Source of the DNA: Promethearchaeota archaeon | GTDB taxonomy: Archaea; Asgardarchaeota; Lokiarchaeia; Sigyniarchaeales; SOKP01 | Assembly (NCBI GenBank): GCA_030603385.1 | Contig: JAUVXW010000025.1 | Coordinates: forward strand, 1 to 63,884 | Direction of reading: 5' to 3' | Length of the DNA stretch: 63,884 nucleotides | In this document: positions 9,269 through 18,324 of the stretch, in pieces | How positions within the stretch are numbered: the stretch's first letter is position 1 | Layout of the letters: each line of letters starts with the position of its first letter | Notes under the pieces: generated by a model | Seen by the model: only the letters and a program-made list of their open reading frames with translations | What the model was told of the DNA's origin: nothing | The model's database searches: none | Translations under genes and position numbers: made by a program

Positions 9269-10207
9269 ATGAAAATGAGTAATTATAAAGATAGACTTCG
9301 CTCAACAAAAATTAATTCGGAAGAGGATAGCTGTAGTTCAAATGCTACATGTTGCGATAACCCATGTATTGAGCCACAAGATGGAGATGCTGTCTGTACA
9401 AATTGCGGTATGATTCTTGGACGCAATCTTGTAGGGAATGAACGCAGAGCATATACCGTAGAAGAAGTAAATAAACGAAGACGAACTGAGCCTCGATGGC
9501 GTGAGTTCGGACCACGTACTATGCTCCCTAACAGCAAAATTGATTCGAAAGGAAGACTTATTAATGCCCGTGGTAAAACCCTATTTTCAAGATTGTCAAA
9601 GATCCAAAATTCGTTAATCTCAAGCATCGAAAGGAATTTCTGGGAAGCTAAGCCCAAACTTAAAATGCTTACGAGCAAGATGAATATCCCAGAATACATA
9701 AAAGAAACAGCCTGGAAGATCTATTCTGTAGTAGCCAAAAAGAAATTAACGATGGGAAGATCCATTGATGGTTTCATTGCTGCTTCCTTATATGCAGCAA
9801 TTAGAGTTCATGAATTTCCTCGATTACTTGAGGAGGTTTGCGAAGCTTCAATGACCCCAAGAAGAACTGTTCACCGTTCTTTAGGTATGGTTGTAAAAGA
9901 AGTACTTCCTGAGTTGAACCTTAAATATAAGCCGATCACTGCAGAGCAGCTTGTATTTCGGTTCGGGAATGACCTTGGATTACCAATGGAAACCCAGAAA
10001 AAGGCGATTAACATGCTAGTACAAGCATCTAGAAATGGTTTACTACGCACTGGTAAAGATCCAAAAGGGTTAGCCGCAAGTGTCATTTATATGGCAGCTA
10101 AAGCAGGAAATCATCGCAAGACTCAAGCAGAAGTTAGTTTAGTGGCGAAGGTCACAGAAGTGACACTTAGGAGCCGTTCTAAGCAAATTAAGAATAAGCT
10201 TCAGTAA
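9269..10207 (+). CDS. tfb: Transcription initiation factor IIB (TFB)
   Basis: A 312-residue TFB. The N-terminal zinc ribbon contains CCDNPC (residues 28-33) and CTNCG (43-47). A B-reader-like stretch follows (NERRAYTVEEVNKRRRTEPR), then two cyclin-fold repeats; the second contains KDPKGLAASVIYMAAK. TFB recruits RNA polymerase to TBP-bound promoters. The first zinc knuckle is odd: the usual CX2C is replaced by a Cys-rich stretch with CX3C. It is monocistronic with long A+T-rich flanks. Asgard genomes often hold several tfb paralogues, so it need not be the main one. Confidence 0.9.
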   Translation: MKMSNYKDRLRSTKINSEEDSCSSNATCCDNPCIEPQDGDAVCTNCGMILGRNLVGNERRAYTVEEVNKRRRTEPRWREFGPRTMLPNSKIDSKGRLINARGKTLFSRLSKIQNSLISSIERNFWEAKPKLKMLTSKMNIPEYIKETAWKIYSVVAKKKLTMGRSIDGFIAASLYAAIRVHEFPRLLEEVCEASMTPRRTVHRSLGMVVKEVLPELNLKYKPITAEQLVFRFGNDLGLPMETQKKAINMLVQASRNGLLRTGKDPKGLAASVIYMAAKAGNHRKTQAEVSLVAKVTEVTLRSRSKQIKNKLQ

Positions 10208-10524
10208 TCTGGCAGAATTAATAGGTTTAATTTAAAAACCGAGTAAACAAAACAAATATTTTCTTATTTTTTTCTTCTTTTAATTCTAATTCCTTAAAAC
10301 CTTAATCTTTATATTAATTTAGACAAGGAATAAGATTAATATTACCAGAAGTGTTTAATCATAGATTTTTTTGGCATTATAATAGGATTTATAAGAATAT
10401 ACTTTAAATTTTAATACAAAATCTCTAATTAATTTTGTATTCAATTGTACGTTTTAATTAGCTTTTTCTCAGAGTTATTTGAAAAATTAACATTATATAG
10501 GTGCATTTTTATCTATTTTACTGT
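10208..10524 (+). other. A+T-rich intergenic stretch
   Basis: 317 bases between tfb and the next gene. I see no coding frame with family similarity, no RNA gene and no strong repeat. T-rich runs at 10258-10280 could terminate tfb, and a TATA-like sequence near 10490 precedes the next gene. Confidence 0.4.
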
Positions 10525-11271
10525 ATGAGCTATATAGAAAAAAAATATAATACTAAGATTAAGGAAACATTTGGACAATTATCAATCTTAGATGATTCTC
10601 TGCTTATCCAATTAAGCAAAAAATCTGTAAAAAATGTCAACGAAATTGCTAAGTTATGTGCCGATTTTAACCATAATATAAATCTTATACTTAAGAAGTA
10701 TTATCCGGAAATAAGAGAAATGAATGATAAAGTAATCATTAAATCTACCTTAAAATTTTATTATGATTTGATCTATAAATTAACAGATTTAGTAAGAAAT
10801 ATTGAAAATATCCAAAAAATTGACCAAGAATATTATGATAAGTTAATAGAGTTTATTAATGAAAAAGAAAGTCTGATTTCCGGGAAGTATAGAATTATAT
10901 CTGCTCAAGAATTAAGTGCTTTTTATGATCAGAATTCGCGACAAAACTTGGAGAAAATTCTTTTAGAAAAAATAGAAAGTAAAAGCAGGAATTACTTTAC
11001 TTTTGGCTCTTTGGAAGAAGAAATCAAGAAAATTGCTCTGATGGCAGGTTCTAGTTCGGTTATAATTACGGTTGCGGATAAATTATGCAAAGAAGACTTA
11101 GAATCTGCAAAGTCAATTATTATTTTTGATATAGGCGAAGATCAAGATTTTAAGTATTTAACAAAAATAGGAGAAGAAATCAAGAAGTATTTAGATTCTA
11201 AAAACTATGAATCAATTGTTAAGAATGGTACTATCATTACAGATGCGAAACTACTTCCTGACAAAAATTAA
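10525..11271 (+). CDS. Unknown soluble protein, mainly helical
   Basis: A 248-residue protein if it starts at the ATG of MSYIEKKYN; an upstream in-frame GTG at 10501 is less likely. Residues 1-130 look all-helical. The C-terminal part (about 150-245) alternates strands and helices, including SSVIITVADKLC and SAKSIIIFDIGEDQDFKYL, and could be an alpha/beta domain. There are no membrane segments, no metal-binding Cys/His cluster and no nucleotide-binding motif. I do not recognise it. It stands alone between tfb and a membrane protein. Confidence 0.6.
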   Translation: MSYIEKKYNTKIKETFGQLSILDDSLLIQLSKKSVKNVNEIAKLCADFNHNINLILKKYYPEIREMNDKVIIKSTLKFYYDLIYKLTDLVRNIENIQKIDQEYYDKLIEFINEKESLISGKYRIISAQELSAFYDQNSRQNLEKILLEKIESKSRNYFTFGSLEEEIKKIALMAGSSSVIITVADKLCKEDLESAKSIIIFDIGEDQDFKYLTKIGEEIKKYLDSKNYESIVKNGTIITDAKLLPDKN

Positions 11272-11398
11272 CGCTTCTTATTCCTTAATTTCCTTATGGT
11301 TGATATTATTCTTTTTAAATTTCAATTCTATTATGAACATTCTTAAATTTGTTTGACAAATTATAATTAAGAATTAGTAGTAATTTTAATTTGATTCT

Positions 11399-12373
11399 AT
11401 GAAAAATTATTGGTTTAGTTTAAGAGTAGTTATTCTTTTTTTCCTCCTAATTTTAAGTTATATTGTTCTCTATTATTTTTTCTATTATAATCAGAGGTTT
11501 GAAAGGGACACTAGTAAATTAAGAGTCAATTCGATGATTACTATTCTCTTTTTTATTGCTTTATTTTACATACTCTTCTTTCTGATTGATATTTCGGTTT
11601 ATAATATAATTTTTGGCATTGTAATTTCACTTGGAACTCTCTTATGGATAGGTATTTATTTCCTTGAATTTTATAAGATTGAACTCGGTTTATGGAATTG
11701 GAAACCTATAAGAAATTCTGCTGCTATTCTATGTATTTCTATTTTGTCTCCAGGATTTACTTTGTATATAATTAAATTTATCAAGAATAACTCTAATCCT
11801 AATAGAAAATGGAAAATTATTAAGAATTATCATATTCATGAAGGGTTTGTAGGTATTCTATTCGTCATAATAGCTTTTTTCTTATGGTTAATTCGTTTTT
11901 TGATGATCCAACATGAAGCATTGAAGAAGAGATTAAGAATATTTCTAGCAATAGACATGATTTTGCTATTTTTATTTTTATTCAGTGGTGGCTTTCTAAT
12001 TTTGAGAGATAGAAGAGATATCGTTAGACTAAAGTTTATCGAAAAAAGAAAGGATCAGTCTGGAAATAAAATATCTTCAATATTCAATCAAATTTCTCAA
12101 GATTCAGTACATTTTTTTAAATCTCCAAGAGGACTATATTATCCTTTCGGAATTTTATTGAATTGCTTTGCCGTAAATATGTTTATTCATGGAACTGATT
12201 TTTTACCAAAAGAATTTTTCAATTTAAGCCACGAAACAATAATTTTCATAGGATTTATACTTTGTTTTGTTGCTGGTGGAATGATTGGTCTTGATTGGTA
12301 TCGTTTATTTGCCAAAATTTATCCAAAATTATATCAAGAATTAGAGCAAATTTTAGACGATTTGAGAAAGTAA
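11399..12373 (+). CDS. Polytopic membrane protein of unknown function
   Basis: A 324-residue integral membrane protein with about eight hydrophobic segments (roughly residues 8-30, 45-63, 66-88, 108-127, 147-168, 180-200, 250-268 and 280-300). A basic cytosolic stretch lies between the sixth and seventh (RDRRDIVRLKFIEKRKD). The last 20 residues are charged and probably cytosolic. No transporter or enzyme motif is visible. It lies upstream of proS on the same strand but is separated by 80 bases with its own promoter space. Confidence 0.6.
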   Translation: MKNYWFSLRVVILFFLLILSYIVLYYFFYYNQRFERDTSKLRVNSMITILFFIALFYILFFLIDISVYNIIFGIVISLGTLLWIGIYFLEFYKIELGLWNWKPIRNSAAILCISILSPGFTLYIIKFIKNNSNPNRKWKIIKNYHIHEGFVGILFVIIAFFLWLIRFLMIQHEALKKRLRIFLAIDMILLFLFLFSGGFLILRDRRDIVRLKFIEKRKDQSGNKISSIFNQISQDSVHFFKSPRGLYYPFGILLNCFAVNMFIHGTDFLPKEFFNLSHETIIFIGFILCFVAGGMIGLDWYRLFAKIYPKLYQELEQILDDLRK

Positions 12374-12453
12374 TGAGTAGTATAAAAACTTGATTTTTAG
12401 TGACTTACTCATAAAATATTTATTTTTTTAAGTATTTTGTTTAATGATTTCCC

Positions 12454-13929
12454 ATGGCAAAAAAGAAGAAGGAAGTCCCATTAACGGGAATAACTGTATC
12501 AAAAGAAGAAGATTTTTCTGGGTGGTACACGGAATTGATTAATAAAGCAGAATTAGCTGATATTAGGTACAATATTAAAGGATTTGTTGTATATCGGGAA
12601 TGGGCAACGATTACTATAAGAAAGATGTATAGAAAATATGAAGATCTGCTTGAAAAAAAAGGTCATTTACCATTGACAATGCCTTCTCTTATCCCTGAAT
12701 CAAATTTTAAATTAGAAGCTGCTCATGTTGAGGGCTTTGCACCAGAAGTATTTTGGGTAACGGAAGCTGGAAGCTCTGGAAAATTATCAGAACGATTAGC
12801 ATTACGTCCTACCAGCGAAACTGCTTTATATAAGATGTATGCTATGTGGATAAGAAGTTATAAAGATTTACCTTATAAAAGGTATTTATCATGCCAAGTT
12901 TGGAGATATGAAGGTAAAATGACGAGACCATTCTTCAGGGGCAGAGAGTTTCATTGGATTGAATCACATAATGTATTTGCTACAATGGAGGGTGCAATGG
13001 AGCAAGTTAAGGAGGATATGGAAACGACATATCAAATGCTTCAAGATGAGTGTTGTATTCCAATTATCTTTTTTCAAAGGCCAGAATGGGATAAATTCGC
13101 TGGAGCAGTCCATACTTATGCTGCAGATGCATTAATGGGGTCTGGAAAAGTTCTACAATTACCTTCAACACATCTTTTAGGCCAAAACTTTTCAAAACCA
13201 TTTAATGTCAATTTCGTGGACACTGATGGGAAAGAGAAATATGGTTATCAAACTTGTTATGGCCCTGCTCAAAGTAGAAATTATGGAGCGATGATTGCTT
13301 ATCTTGGCGATGATAAAGGATTAATTCTACCATTTGATTTAGCACCAATTCAAATTATCGTGATCCCTATTCTTTTCAAGGGAAAAGAACAACCAGTCTT
13401 GAAAAAGGCGAACGAGATTCTTGAAAGGTTAAAACAAAATTATTCAGTAAAAATCGATATTAGTGATGAATCTGTTGGAAGCAAATTCTATTATTGGGAA
13501 TTAAGAGGTGTTCCAATTAGAATAGAGATAGGCCCTAAAGATCTTGAGAAGAATCAATTAGTTTTAGTGAAACGTCATGATGGAGAAAAAGTCATAGTAA
13601 AAGAGGCAGATCTAGAAAATATAGTAGAGGAAATTGCTCAGAATTACACAAAAGAGATTAAAGAGAAGTCATTAATGGATTTCGAGTCTCAGATAGAATG
13701 TGTATATGAGAAGGATGCTGCGATAGAAGCAATAAATAATGGAAAAATCGTTTGTTGTGGATTTTGCTCAATTGATCACGATGGAGAGAGATGTGCGGAA
13801 GTAGTGGAAAAGGAAATTGGTGGAGAAGTGAGAGGAAAGCGAGTGGATGAAGAAAAACACGAGTTTGCAACATGTTTAATTTGTGGAAAACCTGCTTCGT
13901 GCACAATCTATATTGCTAGAAGTTATTGA
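12454..13929 (+). CDS. proS: Proline--tRNA ligase, archaeal/eukaryotic type
   Basis: A 491-residue class II aminoacyl-tRNA synthetase. Class II motif 2 is visible as VWRYEGKMTRPFFRGREFHW, with RPTSETALYKMY upstream and the proline-pocket region TCYGPAQSRNYGAMI. The C-terminal domain carries zinc-type cysteines (CCGFCSIDHDGERCAE, then ATCLICGKPASC) and ends in a Tyr (IARSY), all typical of the short archaeal-type enzyme. It charges tRNA-Pro. The start MAKKKKEVPLTGITV is the natural one for this family. Confidence 0.95.
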   Translation: MAKKKKEVPLTGITVSKEEDFSGWYTELINKAELADIRYNIKGFVVYREWATITIRKMYRKYEDLLEKKGHLPLTMPSLIPESNFKLEAAHVEGFAPEVFWVTEAGSSGKLSERLALRPTSETALYKMYAMWIRSYKDLPYKRYLSCQVWRYEGKMTRPFFRGREFHWIESHNVFATMEGAMEQVKEDMETTYQMLQDECCIPIIFFQRPEWDKFAGAVHTYAADALMGSGKVLQLPSTHLLGQNFSKPFNVNFVDTDGKEKYGYQTCYGPAQSRNYGAMIAYLGDDKGLILPFDLAPIQIIVIPILFKGKEQPVLKKANEILERLKQNYSVKIDISDESVGSKFYYWELRGVPIRIEIGPKDLEKNQLVLVKRHDGEKVIVKEADLENIVEEIAQNYTKEIKEKSLMDFESQIECVYEKDAAIEAINNGKIVCCGFCSIDHDGERCAEVVEKEIGGEVRGKRVDEEKHEFATCLICGKPASCTIYIARSY

Positions 13930-14077
13930 ATGCAATTTAAACTATTTTTGTCTTTAAAATTTTCTTATATCTTTATTTCAGAAGAAACATAAAAACTCCA
14001 ACAAATAAGTCTATTAATATATAATTATTCCAAATAAGTAGGTTAAAAACAATTTATCTGAATATACTAAGGATATC

Positions 14078-14587
14078 ATGAGCTTAGTTCCTAAAAAAAT
14101 TTTTTATGTTAAAGGAAAAGGATTTTCCACTAATTCAGAATTACGCTCATTTGAACAGGCATTAAGAGACGCTGGTATTGAAAAATTCAATATTGTTAAG
14201 GTATCATCAATTATCCCTCCATTTTGCAAGGAAGTTAGTAAAGATGTAGGCTTAAAAGAGCTTAAAACGGGTCAAGTAGTTTATAGTGTTATGAGCAAAA
14301 TAAGTTCAAATAAAAAGGATAAAGAAATATGTGCATCCATAGGAGCAGCTAAACCTGTGAAGGCAGAAGATTATGGCTATTTGAGTGAAAAACATTCTAT
14401 TGATGAAGATCCTGGGATAGTAGCTGAGATTACGAAAGCATTAGCTGCTGAAATGCTAGCGACAACACATGGAGTTTCATTCGATCCAAGCTTAAATATT
14501 AAAACAAAAAGTTTTACAGAATCTACAAAGGTTAGAAAAGATGGTGAATGGGCGACAGTACTATCTGCTGCTATTTTTATTTTATAG
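14078..14587 (+). CDS. pdaD: Pyruvoyl-dependent arginine decarboxylase
   Basis: A 169-residue PvlArgDC proenzyme. The self-cleavage site is the Ser43-Ser44 pair in KVSSIIPPFC; cleavage there would give the beta chain and a pyruvoyl-capped alpha chain. Length and the surrounding ASIGAAKP and EMLATTHGVSFD segments fit the family. It makes agmatine from arginine, which in archaea feeds polyamine synthesis and agmatidine modification of tRNA-Ile. It is transcribed separately from proS, with about 150 bases between them, and faces the phosphodiesterase gene convergently. Confidence 0.9.
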   Translation: MSLVPKKIFYVKGKGFSTNSELRSFEQALRDAGIEKFNIVKVSSIIPPFCKEVSKDVGLKELKTGQVVYSVMSKISSNKKDKEICASIGAAKPVKAEDYGYLSEKHSIDEDPGIVAEITKALAAEMLATTHGVSFDPSLNIKTKSFTESTKVRKDGEWATVLSAAIFIL

Positions 14588-14637
14588 TTACAGTCACACA
14601 TCATTTTGAGAAGAGGACCACTAAATAAAATCTATTA

Positions 14638-15150
14638 CTAGGAATTTATTTCTTTTATATCTCCTCGAATTTTCTCATCAACCTTAAGAATTACTATTGT
14701 AGTTGGAGGACCGAAATAATTAGTTTCTAAGTACCCCTTACCAGGATTTATTAACCAAGTGTTTCCTTCTTGAGATATTTTTGCTTCGTGTGTATGGCCA
14801 TAAATTATAATATCAACATTTACTTTATTAAATTCTGTTAATACTTGAGTTTCAATAATTTCGGAGGGTCCACCACACGCAGGATGAGTAATGCCTATTT
14901 TTTTACCAGAAATCTCTATTACTTCTTTTGTGTTAACTCGATTTCTAATATCTTTTGGATCGGCATTACCATATACACCTTTAAATCGGTCTCCCTTGAG
15001 TTTTATTAAACCTTCTAGAACATCTAAAGAAACATAATCTCCAACATGGATAACCCAATCTGAATCTTCAATTTCTATCATCATTTCTCTGGGTAATTCT
15101 TCAAAATTTCTTATATGGGTATCTCCCAATATAGTAATCTTTACTGTCAT
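14638..15150 (-). CDS. YfcE/MJ0936-type metallophosphoesterase
   Basis: A 170-residue calcineurin-like phosphoesterase with the metal motifs GDTH (near residue 9), HVGDYV, VYGNAD and IYGHTHEA in order. The usual GH-type histidine is represented by THPACGG. Family members hydrolyse phosphodiesters such as bis-pNPP or cyclic nucleotides; the natural substrate is unknown. It is a single gene, convergent with the arginine decarboxylase. Confidence 0.85.
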   Translation of the reverse strand: MTVKITILGDTHIRNFEELPREMMIEIEDSDWVIHVGDYVSLDVLEGLIKLKGDRFKGVYGNADPKDIRNRVNTKEVIEISGKKIGITHPACGGPSEIIETQVLTEFNKVNVDIIIYGHTHEAKISQEGNTWLINPGKGYLETNYFGPPTTIVILKVDEKIRGDIKEINS

Positions 15151-15246
15151 GCTAATATATCAGATGTTTTTTAAGAGATAAAATCAATTAATTTCATAGA
15201 AAATAACATTATTTTATGTTATTAAGACTCAATTAGTAGAAGTAAA

Positions 15247-15750
15247 TTACAGTTCTTTTATGATTTTATTTAAGGGGTTTCTATAAGTAGGTTCTGGTAT
15301 ATCTCCTTGGATGTATCCAAAGGGGAGTACAGTTAATAGATAATCATTTGCTTTCAATCCTAATATTTGCTTTGCTTTGCCTTTATTCATTGATCCTATC
15401 CAACAAGTTCCAATTCCTAAAGACCAAGCCATTAAAATCATGTTCATTGAGACTAGAGAAGTATCAACTACATACCAATTACCGCTAATCCTTGGCTTTC
15501 CCACAATAGCTACGGCAAATGAAGATTCGCCAATAAACCAACCATAACCGGTGACTCTAGCTATTTTCTTCAATACATCTTTACTTTTAATAACTAAAAA
15601 TTCCCAAGGTTGACGATTTGAAGCACTTGGCGCCCACCGTCCTGCTTCCAAAATCATATCTATTTCTTTTTCTGGAATTGGCTTATCTTGAAATGCTCTT
15701 ATACTTCTTCTCTCTTTAATAAAATCTAATAAAATTTTTGGATCAATCAT
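15247..15750 (-). CDS. Nitroreductase-family FMN oxidoreductase
   Basis: A 167-residue nitroreductase-like protein. The N-terminal FMN-phosphate motif RRSIRAFQDKPIP is followed by GRWAPSASNRQPWEF, and the conserved GTCWIGSMN occurs near residue 125. It probably reduces a small organic substrate using NAD(P)H. The physiological substrate cannot be deduced. It is a single gene with an independent promoter region. Confidence 0.88.
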   Translation of the reverse strand: MIDPKILLDFIKERRSIRAFQDKPIPEKEIDMILEAGRWAPSASNRQPWEFLVIKSKDVLKKIARVTGYGWFIGESSFAVAIVGKPRISGNWYVVDTSLVSMNMILMAWSLGIGTCWIGSMNKGKAKQILGLKANDYLLTVLPFGYIQGDIPEPTYRNPLNKIIKEL

Positions 15751-15894
15751 TACATATTACACCTGCAAACTTAAATCCTAATCTTTTTATATCTAAAAAC
15801 CATTAAAAATGCTTCCAATATAAGTTATAATCAATAAATTATTGTTCACTTTAAAAATTGGATTTAATTATATTAGATTAGAAGAAGCAGATTT

Positions 15895-17160
15895 CTATGA
15901 GCCGTTATTGTTTTTGTATTTATAGTAATCTGATTCAAAATTCGGAAATATTTTATTTTTCCTTCCTTCTTTTTCCAATTTGATGAGGCCTAGTTCATTT
16001 AGTTTATTTAAATGATAATGAATCGTTTTATGATCAACCTTGAATTTCTTTGTGATTAAATTATTCCAAATACCAGGCTCTTGTTCAATCATTTCTAAAA
16101 TTTTTAAAGTAAGTTTGCTTTTTTGTAATTTCAAATCTACATTAGATATTGGATTTTTCTGATAATAAGGAAAATACGCAATAAAGTTACCTACTCTTTT
16201 TTTTCCTATAATTTTATAAGTCTGCAGAATATCAAGATGCCAAACTAAATTTCCTGCCGCAAGCCCAGTTTTTCTTAGTAATTCGTTGAAATGGATTCCT
16301 GGTTCGTTCAGTATGAGATCAATAATTTTATTTCGATTTTCGTTTTCCAATACCTCATCTAAAGATAATCTATGAGCTCCTTTCTCAATTGATACAGTTC
16401 TTTTTCTTAAATATTGGAAATATTCCTTTTTTGATATTAAAAATGCGATTGAAAGTAGACCTACAGCAATTATCATAATAGTAAAAATTATCCAAGACCA
16501 ATCATATGGTCCTGTACTAAACTCGAAAAGTGTTACATAATATTCAGTATCACTTTCAATTTCTGTTAAAGTGCTTTCTAAGTATAACTCTGAAATTGAT
16601 TCATTAAGTTTCTCCTCTGTATCAACTAATTCCCATGCTTCTTGATTAATATTGAATATCGCTAATGAATAATTTATGTTAGAATTTAATCCAAATTGAG
16701 TTATTTTACGGTACCTAATTGTAAAATTTTGAATTGATGAATTTGATCTAATTTTAAAAATGCAGTTATATTGATATCGTAATTGGAAATTTCCTTTTTT
16801 GGGTGAACTAGGAGGGTGAGATATCCCAAAATTCCTCATATTTACTTTTGATGTTATATTTAAAGAAATTGATTCATTATTATTAAAAGCAAATGAACTT
16901 TGACGATTAGCTATCTTATTTTCATATTCTAAATAGAGATTTATTCTTGAATTTGTTGTAATTTCAAAAATAATATTATTCGGAAAGTGATAAGAAACAA
17001 ATTCATCGGATTCGACTATATCAGTCGTCCAAAATTCGGAAATGTTTTCAGTTCTCGCAGCTGCATCAGATAAAACTATACTTAATTCAAAAAGAATTAT
17101 AAATAATATTATAAGACTAAATCTGCATTTTTTCCGGTTATGTATATTTTTATAAACCAA
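15895..17160 (-). CDS. Membrane-anchored regulator: extracellular domain plus two winged helices
   Basis: A 421-residue protein. An N-terminal hydrophobic helix (FSLIILFIILFELSIVLS) acts as signal or anchor, an extracytoplasmic beta-rich domain runs to about residue 228, and a transmembrane helix follows (WIIFTIMIIAVGLLSIAFLI). The cytosolic part holds two winged helices, first EPGIHFNELLRKTGLAAGNL and later EPGIWNNLITKKFKVDHK. It looks like a one-component sensor acting directly on DNA from the membrane. Its outer domain resembles part of the secreted protein encoded next to it on the same strand, so that protein may be a partner or a paralogue of the sensor domain. Confidence 0.75.
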   Translation of the reverse strand: MVYKNIHNRKKCRFSLIILFIILFELSIVLSDAAARTENISEFWTTDIVESDEFVSYHFPNNIIFEITTNSRINLYLEYENKIANRQSSFAFNNNESISLNITSKVNMRNFGISHPPSSPKKGNFQLRYQYNCIFKIRSNSSIQNFTIRYRKITQFGLNSNINYSLAIFNINQEAWELVDTEEKLNESISELYLESTLTEIESDTEYYVTLFEFSTGPYDWSWIIFTIMIIAVGLLSIAFLISKKEYFQYLRKRTVSIEKGAHRLSLDEVLENENRNKIIDLILNEPGIHFNELLRKTGLAAGNLVWHLDILQTYKIIGKKRVGNFIAYFPYYQKNPISNVDLKLQKSKLTLKILEMIEQEPGIWNNLITKKFKVDHKTIHYHLNKLNELGLIKLEKEGRKNKIFPNFESDYYKYKNNNGS

Positions 17161-17244
17161 TTATCTTCAAATTTCTATTATTCATTCATAGATTTATATA
17201 TAAAATAAAAAAAAAATAATTTTTTAATAACTTTTTGCTTGCTT

Positions 17245-17925
17245 TCATTTTCTTCTTTGAAGAAATATGACTGAAATCACAGCTATGATGCCAACAATGC
17301 TTATAAGACCTATATAAAGTAGCATGTTATTTCCAGATTCAGGAATTAATACCGTCCAATATGAAAAATGGTCTGTCTCAGCGACTAAATATCCATCTTC
17401 TACTGTAGTTGGAACTGAAACCCATTCTTCTGTGGCTTCATTATAGTAAGCCCATGTTCCAACACGATTTTGATTATTTGCCTCTATTTTTAATTTAGCT
17501 TGAACTTCACCTGAATTATTACACTGAAGTGAAATACAAAAACCTTCTTGGTATAAATACCTATGTCGGTTTCGTACAGTATATCTGTTCCCCATCAACA
17601 ATCCTAATTCAGCTTGCTCTTCAGTACATGTCATATTCATTTGAAGATCTTGATCACAGTCAACTTCAATTTCAAAAGACTTGACGCCAATCCTTAAAGA
17701 ATCACAGTTAATATCTACATCGATATTAACTGTAGAATCAAATGTTAGTCTTGTCCTCAGTCGAAATCTAAACGCTACACGATTATTTGCTTGTATTCGT
17801 GTTTGATAAGTATCATCATTTATATCAATAGGAGTTTCTGCAGCTAATACAGTATTGGTACTTAACATTGTAAAAAGAATCGCTAAAGCAACGCTTCCAA
17901 TCAATATTTTATTTAATTTTTTCAT
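17245..17925 (-). CDS. Secreted, C-terminally membrane-anchored protein
   Basis: A 226-residue protein with a clear Sec signal peptide (residues 1-29, ending LSTNTVLAA), an extracellular beta-rich domain with Cys residues likely to form disulfides, and a C-terminal anchor helix (MLLYIGLISIVGIIAVISVI) followed by QRRK. The segment WAYYNEATEEWVSVPTTVED followed by HFSYWTVLIPE resembles the membrane-proximal outer part of the winged-helix regulator gene 84 bases downstream. Expression together and interaction with it are inferred. The SD-like region and promoter lie in the divergent gap towards leuA. Confidence 0.7.
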   Translation of the reverse strand: MKKLNKILIGSVALAILFTMLSTNTVLAAETPIDINDDTYQTRIQANNRVAFRFRLRTRLTFDSTVNIDVDINCDSLRIGVKSFEIEVDCDQDLQMNMTCTEEQAELGLLMGNRYTVRNRHRYLYQEGFCISLQCNNSGEVQAKLKIEANNQNRVGTWAYYNEATEEWVSVPTTVEDGYLVAETDHFSYWTVLIPESGNNMLLYIGLISIVGIIAVISVIFLQRRK

Positions 17926-18084
17926 TTTTATTTAAACCAAAATTTTACTAATTGAAATAAATGAGTTTGATATAAAAAGCGTTAAGGAACATTTATCCCC
18001 ATTTAAATTTTTATAAATAAATACCAGTTTAATTATACATTCGAGTTGAATTATCGTAATATTTTTAAAACTACAAGCAATTTA

Positions 18085-18096
18085 TTTTATAAAATA
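18085..18096 (+). promoter_or_regulatory. TATA box candidate for the leu leader
   Basis: TTTTATAAAATA is a good archaeal TATA-like element. Initiation about 25 bases downstream would fall near 18115-18120, almost at the ATG of the Leu-rich leader frame. The leader could therefore be translated from a nearly leaderless transcript. A weaker TATA-like sequence lies near 18008-18018. Confidence 0.35.
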
Positions 18097-18118
18097 CAAT
18101 TCTATTGGATTAAGAGAA

Positions 18119-18229
18119 ATGAGAACGCTTCAATTTTCATATAAATCTAGACTTAAAAATTATTCGAAGCGTTTTTTTTCATTAGGATTGCGTTTAAATG
18201 AATTAGATTTAGACTTATTATTATTATAA
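18119..18229 (+). CDS. Putative leucine-rich leader peptide upstream of leuA
   Basis: A 36-codon frame that begins ATG-AGA-ACG and ends in four consecutive TTA codons followed by two stops (TAA TAA). Leucine makes up 11 of 36 residues and 9 of the last 15 (LGLRLNELDLDLLLL), eight of those nine being TTA. It lies 95 bases upstream of leuA on the same strand. This is the layout of the bacterial leuL attenuation leaders. The region is A+T-rich, so a chance TTA run is possible, but leucine is clearly over-represented directly before a leucine-biosynthesis operon. Control by ribosome stalling is an inference. Confidence 0.45.
   Translation: MRTLQFSYKSRLKNYSKRFFSLGLRLNELDLDLLLL
18124..18179 (+). 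terminator. Hairpin plus T-tract inside the leu leader frame
   Basis: AACGCTTC (18124-18131) pairs perfectly with GAAGCGTT (18166-18173). An inner pairing of AATTTT (18132-18137) with AAAATT (18156-18161) can extend the stem past a 4-base bulge. An eight-T run ends at 18179. This has the form of an intrinsic terminator and lies wholly within the leader reading frame, so a translating ribosome would prevent it folding. It is a candidate attenuator for leuACD. Confidence 0.4.
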
Positions 18230-18324
18230 TAAGCCTTCTTTATCTGTGGAAGAAATATCAATACTTCTCTCATAGTAATAAGAGGGTTGTTAAATACTAA
18301 AGAGATTTAAAAAGGTTAAACGAA

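Noticed and set aside
18215..18232. The TTA run of the leu leader as a plain microsatellite
   Set aside because: Considered, but the Leu excess also extends over non-repetitive codons upstream (TTA GGA TTG CGT TTA) and the position before leuA is specific, so the leader idea is kept as a finding with modest feature confidence.
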